Shown piece after piece: positions 25,075-33,879 of a stretch of 48,861 nucleotides of DNA. Source of the stretch: Chlamydiota bacterium (lineage in GTDB: Bacteria; Chlamydiota; Chlamydiia; Chlamydiales; Rhabdochlamydiaceae); contig JAPLSW010000047.1 of the NCBI GenBank assembly GCA_026398435.1, positions 1-48,861 of the forward strand, given 5' to 3'. The first letter of the stretch is position 1; each line of letters begins with the position of its first letter. Below the pieces are notes generated by a model. That model saw nothing but the letters and a program-made list of their open reading frames with translations. It was not told where the DNA came from and ran no database searches. The position numbers and the translations under genes are program-made.

Positions 25075-26649
25075 CTAGCCTGTAAGTATTTCAATAACAC
25101 GACCAATAGTTGGACGCTTAGCTGGATCTGCATCAATCATAAGGGGAATAAGCGCTTTAAGTCTGTCAATAAAAGCTGCAGATTTCTCTGTTTTGGACTT
25201 TGCTTCCAATGAAACAATGCAGTTTGCAAGGGAGTTTCCTAGAGAAAGAATATCATAAGATCTTTTATCTTCACTTCTAGCGTTCAGTGGGTCTTGATCT
25301 CGTGCATATGGGGGGAATGCCGCATTTTGGGTTCTGCAAGTACTTAAATCGCCTACTTGACAAGTATCTCCCTTTAAAAAGAAATTTTCAATTTTTGCGT
25401 CACAATGCACAAATCCTAGTTCGTGTATTAGGCTAAGGCCTATGCACCCTTCTAGGAGATGGGTTTGAAAATCAGCAGCAGTGCTATCATCGCTGTTAAT
25501 TTCATTCATGAGATCGCCGCCGGAAAGTCTTTCTTCCGAAATAATTAGAGTTGCCTCGGGGGGGAGCTCTTCGGATTTTGGAGGGGAAATAATTTGATAT
25601 TCCGATTTGGGAGGAGAAATAATATGCTGCAAGCGGGGATCATGTGGACGTAGTTCGTGAAACTTTGTAGCGTTTATAATCCCTAGTCGAAGAAGAGATA
25701 TCATATCGGGTTTTGAGCAGAGTACAGCTCTAGATTCTATGTCCCGTTCCCTAGCGACCCCTGCTGGAGCCAGAAGTGGTATAGCAACGGCATCATGAAC
25801 TGTTTTTTCTGTGCCTTCTACAAAATGTTTTCTATTAAAAAGTAAAACTTCGTTTTTGCTTCCATCAAAAATTAGGCGAAATTTTGCCCCACCGCATTCT
25901 AAGTCTATGCTTACTGGCTCGGTCGCTGGGGATTTGGCTAATTCATTAATCACTGTGGAAATGAGGTCTTTTGCGTCTTGTAGGTGAGCCTCTCCGATAT
26001 TTTCTCTGATAAATTTTTCCATTAAGGGAGTGTTCATTTGGGGATTTGTATTGGGGTGAATCTCACTTACTTGCTGAATGGTAAGTCGGCTCGTAGTAAC
26101 CGGAGGAGTAATATGTGATACTCCACCTCTACTGGGTCCAACTACGGCCGGTGATGTTTGAGTCGCAATTGTAACATCAAAATTTCGACCTTGTTTATCG
26201 ACAATTCTTGCGGTTTCAGATGAATGTTCGGTGCTATCTGGACTTTTAGGAGGTCGTTCGGGAGACAAGCGTTCGGGGGACGGGTGTTCTGGACTAGATA
26301 AAGACGGTCTACTGAGCACTGATCTGGCTAGTGCTCCAACTTCTGCAGGGGTAGTTCTTGCTGAGATAAGTGTAGAGAGGTCATCTGAAGATAATGAGGG
26401 AGTGTGAGTAGGTTCTAAAGCCATGACGGGTGATCTTGATTCATGGGAGGAATTAATGGCTAATCGTTTAATTGGTGAGTCAGCGGCAGTTGTAACTCTG
26501 CAATTTAGAGCTCGCAGTTCAGGGGACATTTGGCGGGCCGGTGCAGAAGATGAGGCTCCAGAGCCGCCCATTCTAAGTTCAGGAGGGGCACTTATTTTAG
26601 GAGGAGGGGAAAACCCGCTGGGTCCGCTTCTAATTGGTGGTGGTGCCAT
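25075..26649 (-). CDS. Protein-kinase-like effector candidate with disordered N-terminus
   Basis: The 524 residues start with about 200 low-complexity Pro/Ser-rich residues, including repeats such as SPERLSPERPP. The C-terminal half has the main kinase landmarks: catalytic loop H415-C-D417-A-K419-I-E-N422, DLS at 434-436 in place of DFG, D466 in YDILSLGNSL (helix F) and R512-P513 in KRPTIGRVIEIL. HRD is altered to HCD. The glycine-rich loop and beta-3 lysine are not clear. Between lobes there is a tandem 8-residue repeat IISPPKSE. Active or pseudo-kinase cannot be decided; D417 and N422 are kept. A kinase with a long disordered leader fits a secreted effector. Confidence 0.75.
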   Translation of the reverse strand: MAPPPIRSGPSGFSPPPKISAPPELRMGGSGASSSAPARQMSPELRALNCRVTTAADSPIKRLAINSSHESRSPVMALEPTHTPSLSSDDLSTLISARTTPAEVGALARSVLSRPSLSSPEHPSPERLSPERPPKSPDSTEHSSETARIVDKQGRNFDVTIATQTSPAVVGPSRGGVSHITPPVTTSRLTIQQVSEIHPNTNPQMNTPLMEKFIRENIGEAHLQDAKDLISTVINELAKSPATEPVSIDLECGGAKFRLIFDGSKNEVLLFNRKHFVEGTEKTVHDAVAIPLLAPAGVARERDIESRAVLCSKPDMISLLRLGIINATKFHELRPHDPRLQHIISPPKSEYQIISPPKSEELPPEATLIISEERLSGGDLMNEINSDDSTAADFQTHLLEGCIGLSLIHELGFVHCDAKIENFFLKGDTCQVGDLSTCRTQNAAFPPYARDQDPLNARSEDKRSYDILSLGNSLANCIVSLEAKSKTEKSAAFIDRLKALIPLMIDADPAKRPTIGRVIEILTG

Positions 26650-27132
26650 ATAACCTTATTTACATTCAATTGGTAATAATTATAATATTAAAATATTAAT
26701 TGTTTATTAACAATATCTTTAGACTGGGCTTTTCTACTGATTTATTAAATTTATAATTTTATTAGCAGGTTATTCTTTATTTTAAGCCGTTTATTTTTAG
26801 AGGGGTTTTTCTCTTTTCTTTATAACATTCTGATTATCAACAATCCTTGAGTTTATGATCCTTTAAGGTGTTCCCCTATAAGAAAGTATATATTTGTCGG
26901 ATGAATCGTTTTTTTTAGGATTTCCTCATCAAGGCTATTAAACCTTTATTATTGGGCCTAAAATAATTGTAATGAACTGATATTTAGTAGTTTATGTTAT
27001 TTTTACAGTCAATTGTCGAAGGTTTAATTGCTTTTCATTGTTGGTATTTAAATATTTATTAAATCTTAATTATAATTTAACATCTTTTTTATAAAATATA
27101 GTTAACTTAAATAAAAAACGGTTAATTGTATT
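26650..27132. other. AT-rich divergent intergenic region
   Basis: 483 bp between the divergently transcribed kinase-like and IQM-like genes. Very AT-rich, no ORF with a ribosome site, no convincing hairpin, repeat or tRNA. It presumably contains both promoters, but no single pair of hexamers stands out. Confidence 0.5.
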
Positions 27133-28644
27133 ATGGCTGTTAATTTTTCATTTATACCTCAAGCTCGCGGAAGTAGTTTGTCAGAGTTAGGTAGATCATA
27201 TGAATTGCAAGTAACTCCTTCAGGAGGAAGTAGGACATATAGTCTTGTGCCTAAATCTACTAATATTTTGACTAGAATAGCCCAAGCGAGTGTTTCTATC
27301 TTTACAAGACGTGAAATTATCAGTGGGGAGAGATTGGTTGGCCTATTAAAGGCTGGACGAAATACTTCAGTGGTAGCGGGTGGAGGGGTATTAAATGCGG
27401 ATCTTCTTTCCAGCCCAGAGTTTAAAAGTTTTGCTAAAAGTATTAGAAAGCAGGAAATTAGAAGCATCTGTCAAAGAGCCTTACATAAAGCAAGTCAGAT
27501 TGGAAAGGGTCTACAAGTAATGGAGCACGGAAAAATCCTTAGTGAAAGTTACTGGCAAGAATCTCTATTAAAAGGACATCCATACGGTCAGGATATTAGT
27601 GAAAGAGGGTATTTTGAAGAATGGAAACAGTCATCTACAGAGCTCCATTTTGAAGCATGGCTTACTGATAAATTAGCAACAACTCAAGCGAGTCCCTTAT
27701 CGAAAGTTGCTTACTTGGATGAAACACAAAGAGCTGCATACTCTGTAAGCTTTAGAGAAGGGAAGATTTTCCAAGGAGATCATCCTGTAGATACAACTAA
27801 GATGGAAGCCGGTAATGAAGCTGGAAAGGGGATCTTTGTAATCGGTCCTTATAGAAAAATGTATGTAGGGACACATATTATGGGGGAATTTCACCACTCC
27901 AGCTTTTTAAGTGGAGCCGCTGTTTTTGGAGCCGGATCTATTGTAACGAATGCTGAAGGGAAAATTATTGAGCTTTCGAATCATAGCGGACATTACAAGC
28001 CAGGAGATCCACAACTTCTCGCTACTTTGAAATTACTCGAAGATAGTGGCGTTGATCTCAGTGGTGTAAAGCTTGTCAGAAAATCAGCCAATGGGATAGA
28101 TGAAAGTTATAATTCTGCTAAGATTTTTTTAGATTCTCAAGGAGTATGTGAACCAGATGGCGTGGGCGGTTTAGAGTTTGTCAGATCAGGTGGTGTTATT
28201 ACTGCTCTAACGCATCCTCAGCATCAGATGAGCAAATCCGATGTAATTAGTGATCTCAAGATTGTTGTTAAAAAGCTAGGCCTAAACCCGGATGAAATTA
28301 AATTTATACGTAAAAATGCAGCAGGAGATGAAGTTGAATATCCTTCAGTTAGTGAATATATCAGCAATAAAGGAGTTCAGCCTTCAGGTTGGAGTCGTGG
28401 TGATGTGATACGAACTTCAGATGGAGCTATTTCTGCAATTATTGTGAAAAGAGATGCTGCTATGTCAGAACAAGATATTTTACTTAGCGATATTCATTTT
28501 TTCTCCCATCTTGGACAAATGGGGATTGATATTGGAACTGTGATGGTTCGACAAGACTCTGATTGCTCGGGAGCTTCTGTAAAAGAGCATTTAGAAGGGA
28601 GCGTTTTGCGTTTAAGAGCATTATCAAGAGGATCTGCTGAATAA
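27133..28644 (+). CDS. IQM-like (plant/fungal calmodulin-binding family) domain protein 1
   Basis: The 503 residues carry a central region (about 137-315) that I recognise from the plant IQM family. Landmarks in order: YWQESLLKGHPYGQDI, FEEW, FEAWL, YLDETQRAAYSV with EGKI, GKGIFVIGPYRKMYVG, FHHSSFLSGAAVFGAG (254-269), then SGHYKPGDPQL (285-295) and LEDSGVDLSGVKL. In IQM proteins the corresponding strings are of the type FxHSSFLAG, AAGRL and SGHYRPT. The residues before 130 and after 320 look lineage-specific; the C-terminal third contains two more repeats of a PDG/GVQPSGW-type pattern. No signal peptide. The biochemical role of the domain is not established; a plant IQ calmodulin-binding motif is not evident. 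Tandem paralogue of the next gene. Confidence 0.78.
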   Translation: MAVNFSFIPQARGSSLSELGRSYELQVTPSGGSRTYSLVPKSTNILTRIAQASVSIFTRREIISGERLVGLLKAGRNTSVVAGGGVLNADLLSSPEFKSFAKSIRKQEIRSICQRALHKASQIGKGLQVMEHGKILSESYWQESLLKGHPYGQDISERGYFEEWKQSSTELHFEAWLTDKLATTQASPLSKVAYLDETQRAAYSVSFREGKIFQGDHPVDTTKMEAGNEAGKGIFVIGPYRKMYVGTHIMGEFHHSSFLSGAAVFGAGSIVTNAEGKIIELSNHSGHYKPGDPQLLATLKLLEDSGVDLSGVKLVRKSANGIDESYNSAKIFLDSQGVCEPDGVGGLEFVRSGGVITALTHPQHQMSKSDVISDLKIVVKKLGLNPDEIKFIRKNAAGDEVEYPSVSEYISNKGVQPSGWSRGDVIRTSDGAISAIIVKRDAAMSEQDILLSDIHFFSHLGQMGIDIGTVMVRQDSDCSGASVKEHLEGSVLRLRALSRGSAE

Positions 28645-28671
28645 TATTTATTTACAGTTTTGTAAGTTGAA

Positions 28672-28701
28672 CCTTCAGGATTAGTTCTGAAGGCTTTTTT
28701 T
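28672..28701 (+). terminator. Intrinsic terminator between the IQM-like genes
   Basis: CCTTCAG / CTGAAGG 7-bp stem with an 8-base loop and seven T residues, 28 bp after the stop. It separates the two paralogues into distinct transcripts. Confidence 0.8.
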
Positions 28702-28879
28702 ATTTAAATCAGTTTTATTATCCTTGTAAGTAAAAAAACGTTTATTTATGAATTGCGAGCATACGTATGGCATGTGTTTAATTAAAGTTTTGTTTAGTAT
28801 GTATTTTTTAGTTTTTATTGAAAAAATTCAATTTTTGCTATAATATAATAGGAGTTATTTATAAAAATTCGAGAAGGAA

Positions 28880-30370
28880 ATGGCATCAAATATAACCTTA
28901 CATTTTTCTTTAGATCCTACTGCTCGAAGAAGTAGTATATTAGAATTACAACGAGATTTTGTATTAGAAGTCACTATGCCAAGAGTGGGCGAGAGAGAAT
29001 ACACGTTCATGAGAAAGCCAGCAGATGGTTTAAGCAAGATATATACTGCATTTCGTCATTTCCTTTACAGCACACAGATAGTCGAAGGGGAGTCTTTACG
29101 AAGGTTGATTGAGAGTGCCTCTCAGAATCGTGATACCTCAGGTCCAGACATTATTTCCCATCCAGAGTTCAAATCATTTGCAAGAAGCTTAAGAAAGGTA
29201 GAAATTGGCCTTATCCTTAAAAGAGCCTTACATAAAGCAAGCTATTTAGGAAAAGGTCTTGAAAGAATAGAAAAAGAGGGAGGTTCAGGAAAGGTATTAG
29301 AGGAAGGACGGTGGCCCGAGGCTCTTTTAGGGGATCATTTTTTTACTCAAGATATAGAAATATATTTTAGAGAATGGAGGATTTCTGATTCATACCTTTG
29401 TTTTGAAGAATGGTTCGAACATAAAATGACAAATTCTACGACACATCTTCATCTCTCAAAAGTTGCTTATCTTAGCGAAGAGGAAAGAGAGGCTTTTACA
29501 GTTTCAATCAAAGAAGGAAAAGTCTTTAGAAGAGATCTCCCCCTAAATACAGAGAAAATGAATGCGGCAAATCTCTTAGGAAAAGGTATCCTTGTTATTG
29601 GACCTGATAAAAAAATGTATGTGGGATCTCACAACATTGGAAAATTTCATCATTCTAGTTTTTTAAGCGGATCAGCTGTATTTGCGGCTGGTACTATTGC
29701 TACAAATTCCGATGGACAAATCGTTGAAATCTCAAATAAAAGTGGGCATTATAATCCTGGCTTACCACAAATTCTATCAATGCTTCAATTGCTAGAGGAT
29801 CAGGGGATAGATCTTTCTGTAGTTAAATTTACCAAAACTAATGATGGAGGACCTTCCCTGGGATATAATTCTGCAAAAGCATTCTTAGATTCTAGAGGAG
29901 AATGTCAGCCTGATAGTTTTGATGAATTTTGCCTTATACGAGAAGGAGGAACTATAGTGGGAATAAGTCATAAATCCTCTGAAATGGCTCGTATGGATGT
30001 TGTACAAGGACTTAGAAGCCTTTCAGCAATGTTTAGCTTAGATCTATCGACTCCTGCTTTTCATTGTTTCACTCCTTATAATGACAACGTTAAATATCTT
30101 TCAGTTGGAGATTATATGGTAAGCAATCCAGCTATTCCTTGTGGATGGAGTGGAGGGGAAATTATCAAAGATGTAAAAGGACATATTGTAAGGATTACAC
30201 AAAAAAAGGGGCTCTCTAAACAAGAAGATATTAAAAGCTGTCTAGCTTTAATAGTTTTTCTTGATCAGAAAGGTCTAGATCTTACAAGCACGATCTTGAT
30301 AATAGAAGATGAAGAGCCGATAGCGGCGAAAGAATTTTACACTAAATATGCCAGATATTTGACTGTGTAA
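28880..30370 (+). CDS. IQM-like domain protein 2 (paralogue)
   Basis: The 496-residue paralogue of the preceding gene is alignable along its whole length: LRKVEIGLILKRALHKAS against IRKQEIRSICQRALHKAS; KGILVIGPDKKMYVGS; FHHSSFLSGSAVFAAG; SGHYNPGLPQ; and a C-terminal IPCGWSGGEI against QPSGWSRGDV. Divergence is high in linkers but the FHHSSFL and SGHY cores are unchanged, implying selection on that domain. The ATG follows GAGAAGG. Preceded by its own AT-rich leader after a terminator. Likely function as for protein 1: an effector-like protein of unknown activity. Confidence 0.78.
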   Translation: MASNITLHFSLDPTARRSSILELQRDFVLEVTMPRVGEREYTFMRKPADGLSKIYTAFRHFLYSTQIVEGESLRRLIESASQNRDTSGPDIISHPEFKSFARSLRKVEIGLILKRALHKASYLGKGLERIEKEGGSGKVLEEGRWPEALLGDHFFTQDIEIYFREWRISDSYLCFEEWFEHKMTNSTTHLHLSKVAYLSEEEREAFTVSIKEGKVFRRDLPLNTEKMNAANLLGKGILVIGPDKKMYVGSHNIGKFHHSSFLSGSAVFAAGTIATNSDGQIVEISNKSGHYNPGLPQILSMLQLLEDQGIDLSVVKFTKTNDGGPSLGYNSAKAFLDSRGECQPDSFDEFCLIREGGTIVGISHKSSEMARMDVVQGLRSLSAMFSLDLSTPAFHCFTPYNDNVKYLSVGDYMVSNPAIPCGWSGGEIIKDVKGHIVRITQKKGLSKQEDIKSCLALIVFLDQKGLDLTSTILIIEDEEPIAAKEFYTKYARYLTV

Positions 30371-30423
30371 GTCCTCGGTTTTCTAAGCTAAATACCATCA
30401 TTTCTTTTTTCTACTATTTTCCT

Positions 30424-30454
30424 GTAACCTTCAATAAAAGCTCCCTTAGGTTAC
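30424..30454. terminator. Possible weak hairpin between convergent genes
   Basis: GTAACCT and AGGTTAC form a 7-bp inverted repeat with a 17-base loop between convergent genes ending at 30370 and 30465. There is no T tract, so a terminator role is doubtful. Confidence 0.3.
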
Positions 30455-30464
30455 CTGATATAGG

Positions 30465-31973
30465 CTAGGCTCTTCTTCTAGAGCTTCTTGGGATCTTAAA
30501 AAGATGGCTTCTTATTAAGAGAGCCACTTTAAGGTATGTGCCGGCAAGGGCTGTTTTTTTCATGGGATTTGTCTCTTTAATTTTCAGGCTCCTTAGCACT
30601 TGCAGGGCCTCAAGGCTTTTTTCGTCTAGTTTAGCTCCATGATTTAAGAGTATTCTTACCATGGCAGCATGTCCCTTTAAGATCGCTTGAGTAAGAGGGG
30701 ATTTCCCGTCATGTGCGGCAAGATCTATATCTGCCCCGTGTTTTAGTAAGATCTCAGCGCCTGTGATATAGGACTTGTCAACAGCCAGGCGTAGGGGTGT
30801 TCTTCCGAGCGTATCTACGGCTCCAATTTGGGCCTTATGTTTTAAAAACACAGATAGGCAGCAGGGTTTCTTTAAGGCGACAGTCTGGTGTAGTAAGGAA
30901 TTTTGAGAGTAGTCTTTGAGGTTGGGGTCCGCACCGTGAATCAGAAGGTAGTCAAGAACATCGGAATGTCCGTATCTAAGGGAATAATAGAGTCCTTGGC
31001 AGGGATTGGCTCCATGGGAAAGTAGTTTTTTTACCTCAGATAAAAGCCCTGTTGCCGAAGCTACCTGTATCCGATTTAGTCCTTCTTTTGAAACAGCGGT
31101 ATGAATGGTAGGTTCATCTTCTTTTGTAAAAGGAGGAAAAGAGGGGCAAGAGTGAGCCACTCTACGAAGATACCCAAATTCAAAGCGGAGAGTATTTTCA
31201 GACAGGATCTGGCTTGTTTTGCATCCGCTAATCGTAAATTGTTCTTCTAGGTTAGAGTATTCTTCATTGGCAGGTGTTTTTTTTAGCAAGGTTTCGGTTT
31301 TATCCCAATCATCGTGTAGTACGTGGATGAGTTCATGAGCAAAGATAAGATAATTTGGGGAATCTTCTACCACTTTACCTTCGAGGGAGTGGCAAATCAT
31401 AAAAGAGGGTTTTTCTAGATTCCATTCCACTTTGCTAAAGGGATCCTCATCTAGGCCAGAAACTTCACGATTAGGTCCTTTGTTAATGACTACATCGCGA
31501 GGAAGAGAGGTAATTGCCGTAAGTAGTAGTCTTCCTGAGGGGCGGAGCATAAGATTCTGAATATAGCCAAGTAGGGTCTCATGAAAATCGCTATCTTCCG
31601 TGAAGATTTTTAGGGGAGTTTTTCCTTCTTTTATAGCGAGATACAGCGCGTCATATGCCCGGCTTTCTGTTTTGGTGATTTCTTGCAGAGTGAGTAGTTT
31701 TTTTGAATCAGGGACTATTATTACATCCGTTCCGGTAAAAATAGAGGAAGGAGGTGGGGCTATTTTTGCAAGACTTGGAAGAGGGGGAAGGATAGCCCAC
31801 TTTCTATATTTTAGGCTTAAGGGTGCATATCCGTCCGGCTCTTTATCCCTTCTGAGCTCCTTTAATACAAAAGAAAGGTCCATCTCCTTAAAGGGATTGG
31901 CGGCAGTGGGAAGACTTGCCGCCTGTTGCCTTGTAAAATAGGGGGTGGTTGAAGTTTTTAGTATCGGGGACAT
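30465..31973 (-). CDS. M91/NleD-like zinc metalloprotease with ankyrin repeats
   Basis: The 502 residues combine a metalloprotease-like domain (about 80-275) and four to five ankyrin repeats (about 295-450). The protease part has RPSGRLLLTAI, a His-Glu zinc motif H213-E214-L-I-H217 inside a hydrophobic helix, then LEEQFTISG and ILSENTLRFEFGYLRR. This order resembles peptidase family M91, whose type member NleD is a type III effector cleaving host JNK/p38. Ankyrin repeats such as GADPNLKDYSQNSLLH and GRTPLRLAVDK could direct it to a target. E214 and both His ligands are intact. Substrate unknown. No signal peptide; type III export would be expected in a chlamydia. It is convergent with IQM-like gene 2. 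Confidence 0.78.
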   Translation of the reverse strand: MSPILKTSTTPYFTRQQAASLPTAANPFKEMDLSFVLKELRRDKEPDGYAPLSLKYRKWAILPPLPSLAKIAPPPSSIFTGTDVIIVPDSKKLLTLQEITKTESRAYDALYLAIKEGKTPLKIFTEDSDFHETLLGYIQNLMLRPSGRLLLTAITSLPRDVVINKGPNREVSGLDEDPFSKVEWNLEKPSFMICHSLEGKVVEDSPNYLIFAHELIHVLHDDWDKTETLLKKTPANEEYSNLEEQFTISGCKTSQILSENTLRFEFGYLRRVAHSCPSFPPFTKEDEPTIHTAVSKEGLNRIQVASATGLLSEVKKLLSHGANPCQGLYYSLRYGHSDVLDYLLIHGADPNLKDYSQNSLLHQTVALKKPCCLSVFLKHKAQIGAVDTLGRTPLRLAVDKSYITGAEILLKHGADIDLAAHDGKSPLTQAILKGHAAMVRILLNHGAKLDEKSLEALQVLRSLKIKETNPMKKTALAGTYLKVALLIRSHLFKIPRSSRRRA

Positions 31974-32088
31974 TAGTAGGTATTTGGTTTGTTGTAATAA
32001 ATAATTGATTAAGGGTGAATAGTTTATGCTTAAGTAGGATAGATTTCAAGAAGGGAGTCTAGGCCATATTTCTAAATGGGCATACAAA

Positions 32089-32113
32089 TTGCAGGAAAAT
32101 CCTGCAAATTTTT
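32089..32113 (+). terminator. Hairpin with T tract upstream of the SpoU methyltransferase gene
   Basis: TTGCAGG-AAAAT-CCTGCAA followed by ATTTTT, in the 239-bp gap between divergent genes. It looks like a terminator or leader attenuator, but no plus-strand gene ends before it. Confidence 0.4.
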
Positions 32114-32212
32114 ATATTAAATATTTTAATAGTTCTTAATCTCTTAAGATCTTCTCTTTAGCTAAATGAGCTTCTAGCTCATAATTACAGCAAAATTTAA
32201 ACGGGATGATCT

Positions 32213-32977
32213 ATGAGAAAGCCCTCTTGCGTAAAAGAGCTTAAATACTACGGGATTCATGCCTGTCTTGCCATCGGTGAATATAGACCAGATGACATCA
32301 TTAGGGTCTATATCGATCAGTCAAATGTAAAGACCTTTCGCCCTATCTTAAAATGGTGCGCAGACAATAAAAAAGCCTACCATATAGTAACCGTCGAAGA
32401 GCTTGATAAGGTAAGCGCCTCTGTCCATCACGAGGGAATATGCGTCCTTGCAAGAGAAAGCGCTCCTTTAAGCGCTGAAGAATTTTTTAAGACTCTTTCT
32501 AAGACAGAGGACAGTCAGTGCCTTCTTTATCTTGACGGGGTACAAAATCCCCATAATATCGGATCGATTTTAAGGACCTGCGCTCATTTTGGCGTTACCT
32601 ACTTACTCGGAGAAAAGGGGAAGCTTCCAGCTCTTTCTCCTTCGGCCTGTCGTATTGCTAAGGGGGGAGCTGAAATGGTAAGACTTGTAGAAATAGAAAA
32701 GCCCAAAGCTTTTTTCTCTCAGCTTATAAAACAGGGCTTTTCTTTGGTCAGTACCTCTTCTCATGTCAGTGACTCTCTATACAGTTGCACTCTTCCAAAA
32801 AAAATGATTTTGGCTATGGGATCAGAGGCTGAAGGGGTGAGTAAAGAAGTTCTATCTCTATCATCTAAAAAAATCCAGATTCCAGGTAGTGGCCTTGTAG
32901 AGAGCTTAAATGTCTCCGTTGCCACAAGCCTTTGTCTTGGAGAATATTTTCGTCAGCACGGAGGGTTTTCATGTTAA
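32213..32977 (+). CDS. TrmH/SpoU-family rRNA or tRNA 2'-O-methyltransferase
   Basis: SPOUT methyltransferase that methylates a ribose 2'-OH in rRNA or tRNA using S-adenosylmethionine. The 254 residues have a small N-terminal substrate-binding domain (about 1-90) and the SPOUT knot domain: LDGVQNPHNIGSILRTCAHF, MILAMGSEAEGVS and the closing IPGSGLVESLNVSVATSL. The architecture is that of RlmB (23S rRNA G2251), but TrmH-like paralogues look the same, so no symbol is given. The next gene starts inside its last codons (ATG at 32971), so translation is probably coupled. Confidence 0.88.
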   Translation: MRKPSCVKELKYYGIHACLAIGEYRPDDIIRVYIDQSNVKTFRPILKWCADNKKAYHIVTVEELDKVSASVHHEGICVLARESAPLSAEEFFKTLSKTEDSQCLLYLDGVQNPHNIGSILRTCAHFGVTYLLGEKGKLPALSPSACRIAKGGAEMVRLVEIEKPKAFFSQLIKQGFSLVSTSSHVSDSLYSCTLPKKMILAMGSEAEGVSKEVLSLSSKKIQIPGSGLVESLNVSVATSLCLGEYFRQHGGFSC

Positions 32978-33879
32978 CAGGCTATCTTGCTCCTGAGGGA
33001 CTAGAAAAGTATTTAGAAGCGGAGCTTACTGGAGTAAAGGATAAGATCGGCAGGCTATATATTGTGGAGGGTCCTGTCCAAAGAGCTTTCTTTGCCCAAA
33101 ATATATGGCATGATGTGCAGCTACTAGAATTTTCTTCTATATCAGATGGAGCCAAACAGCTTAAAAGTTTAGGTAAGCTCTGGGCATTTTATCCCCATAA
33201 TTTCATCCGAAGAGGTCAGCTCATAGGAGAAAAGCTCCCTTACTTTTCTCCTAAGCTTTCCCCTTTTCCTACAAAGCTCCCCAAGTCAACACTTGGGAGC
33301 TGGACTATGATCGATGAACATAGGATCTATGCAGCAGCGTCCGGGTCAAGTCCCATGGCTCATGGGGAAATTCATTTCCAAGAGACGAAAGTCCCTCCGA
33401 GTAGAGCCTATTTAAAATTATGGGAAGCCCTCACTCTTGTAGAAGTAGTTCCAAAAGAAGGGGAGATCTGCCTAGAGGTCGGATCAAGTCCCGGCAGCTG
33501 GACATGGGCTTTGCAGCAACTAGGCTGCAAGGTGATATCGGTTGATAGAGCGCCCTTAGCTGAGGGGATTGCTTCTTTAGAAGGAGTCACTTTCCTAAAG
33601 AAAGATGCCTTTTCTCTAGAGCCTCAAGATCTCCCACAAGTGGACTGGATCTTCAGTGATGTGATCTGCTACCCGGAAAAGCTCCTTGAGTGGGTACAGA
33701 AGTGGCAAATCGCTTTTCCTAAAGCCAATTTCGTCTGCACCTTAAAATTCCAAGGGGATGGGGGCTATGATGCCGCTTTAGAATTTGCAAAGATCCCGGG
33801 ATCTAAGATTTTTCATTTATTCCATAACAAACACGAGCTCACCTGGGCTCTTATTAATCATTTCGAGGAAAAAGAGTGA
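32971..33879 (+). CDS. RlmM/FtsJ-like rRNA 2'-O-methyltransferase
   Basis: Start set at 32971: GGAGGG lies 5 bases before this ATG, and the ORF upstream of it is only the shadow of the previous gene's end. The 302 residues show a THUMP-like N-terminal region (about 1-100) and a Rossmann methyltransferase domain with motif I VGSSPGSWTWALQQLG, then VISVDRAPL, WIFSDVICYP and CTLKFQG. The order parallels E. coli RlmM (23S rRNA C2498). Overlaps the preceding methyltransferase by 7 bp, and its TGA overlaps the GTG of the following gene. Confidence 0.85.
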   Translation: MLTGYLAPEGLEKYLEAELTGVKDKIGRLYIVEGPVQRAFFAQNIWHDVQLLEFSSISDGAKQLKSLGKLWAFYPHNFIRRGQLIGEKLPYFSPKLSPFPTKLPKSTLGSWTMIDEHRIYAAASGSSPMAHGEIHFQETKVPPSRAYLKLWEALTLVEVVPKEGEICLEVGSSPGSWTWALQQLGCKVISVDRAPLAEGIASLEGVTFLKKDAFSLEPQDLPQVDWIFSDVICYPEKLLEWVQKWQIAFPKANFVCTLKFQGDGGYDAALEFAKIPGSKIFHLFHNKHELTWALINHFEEKE

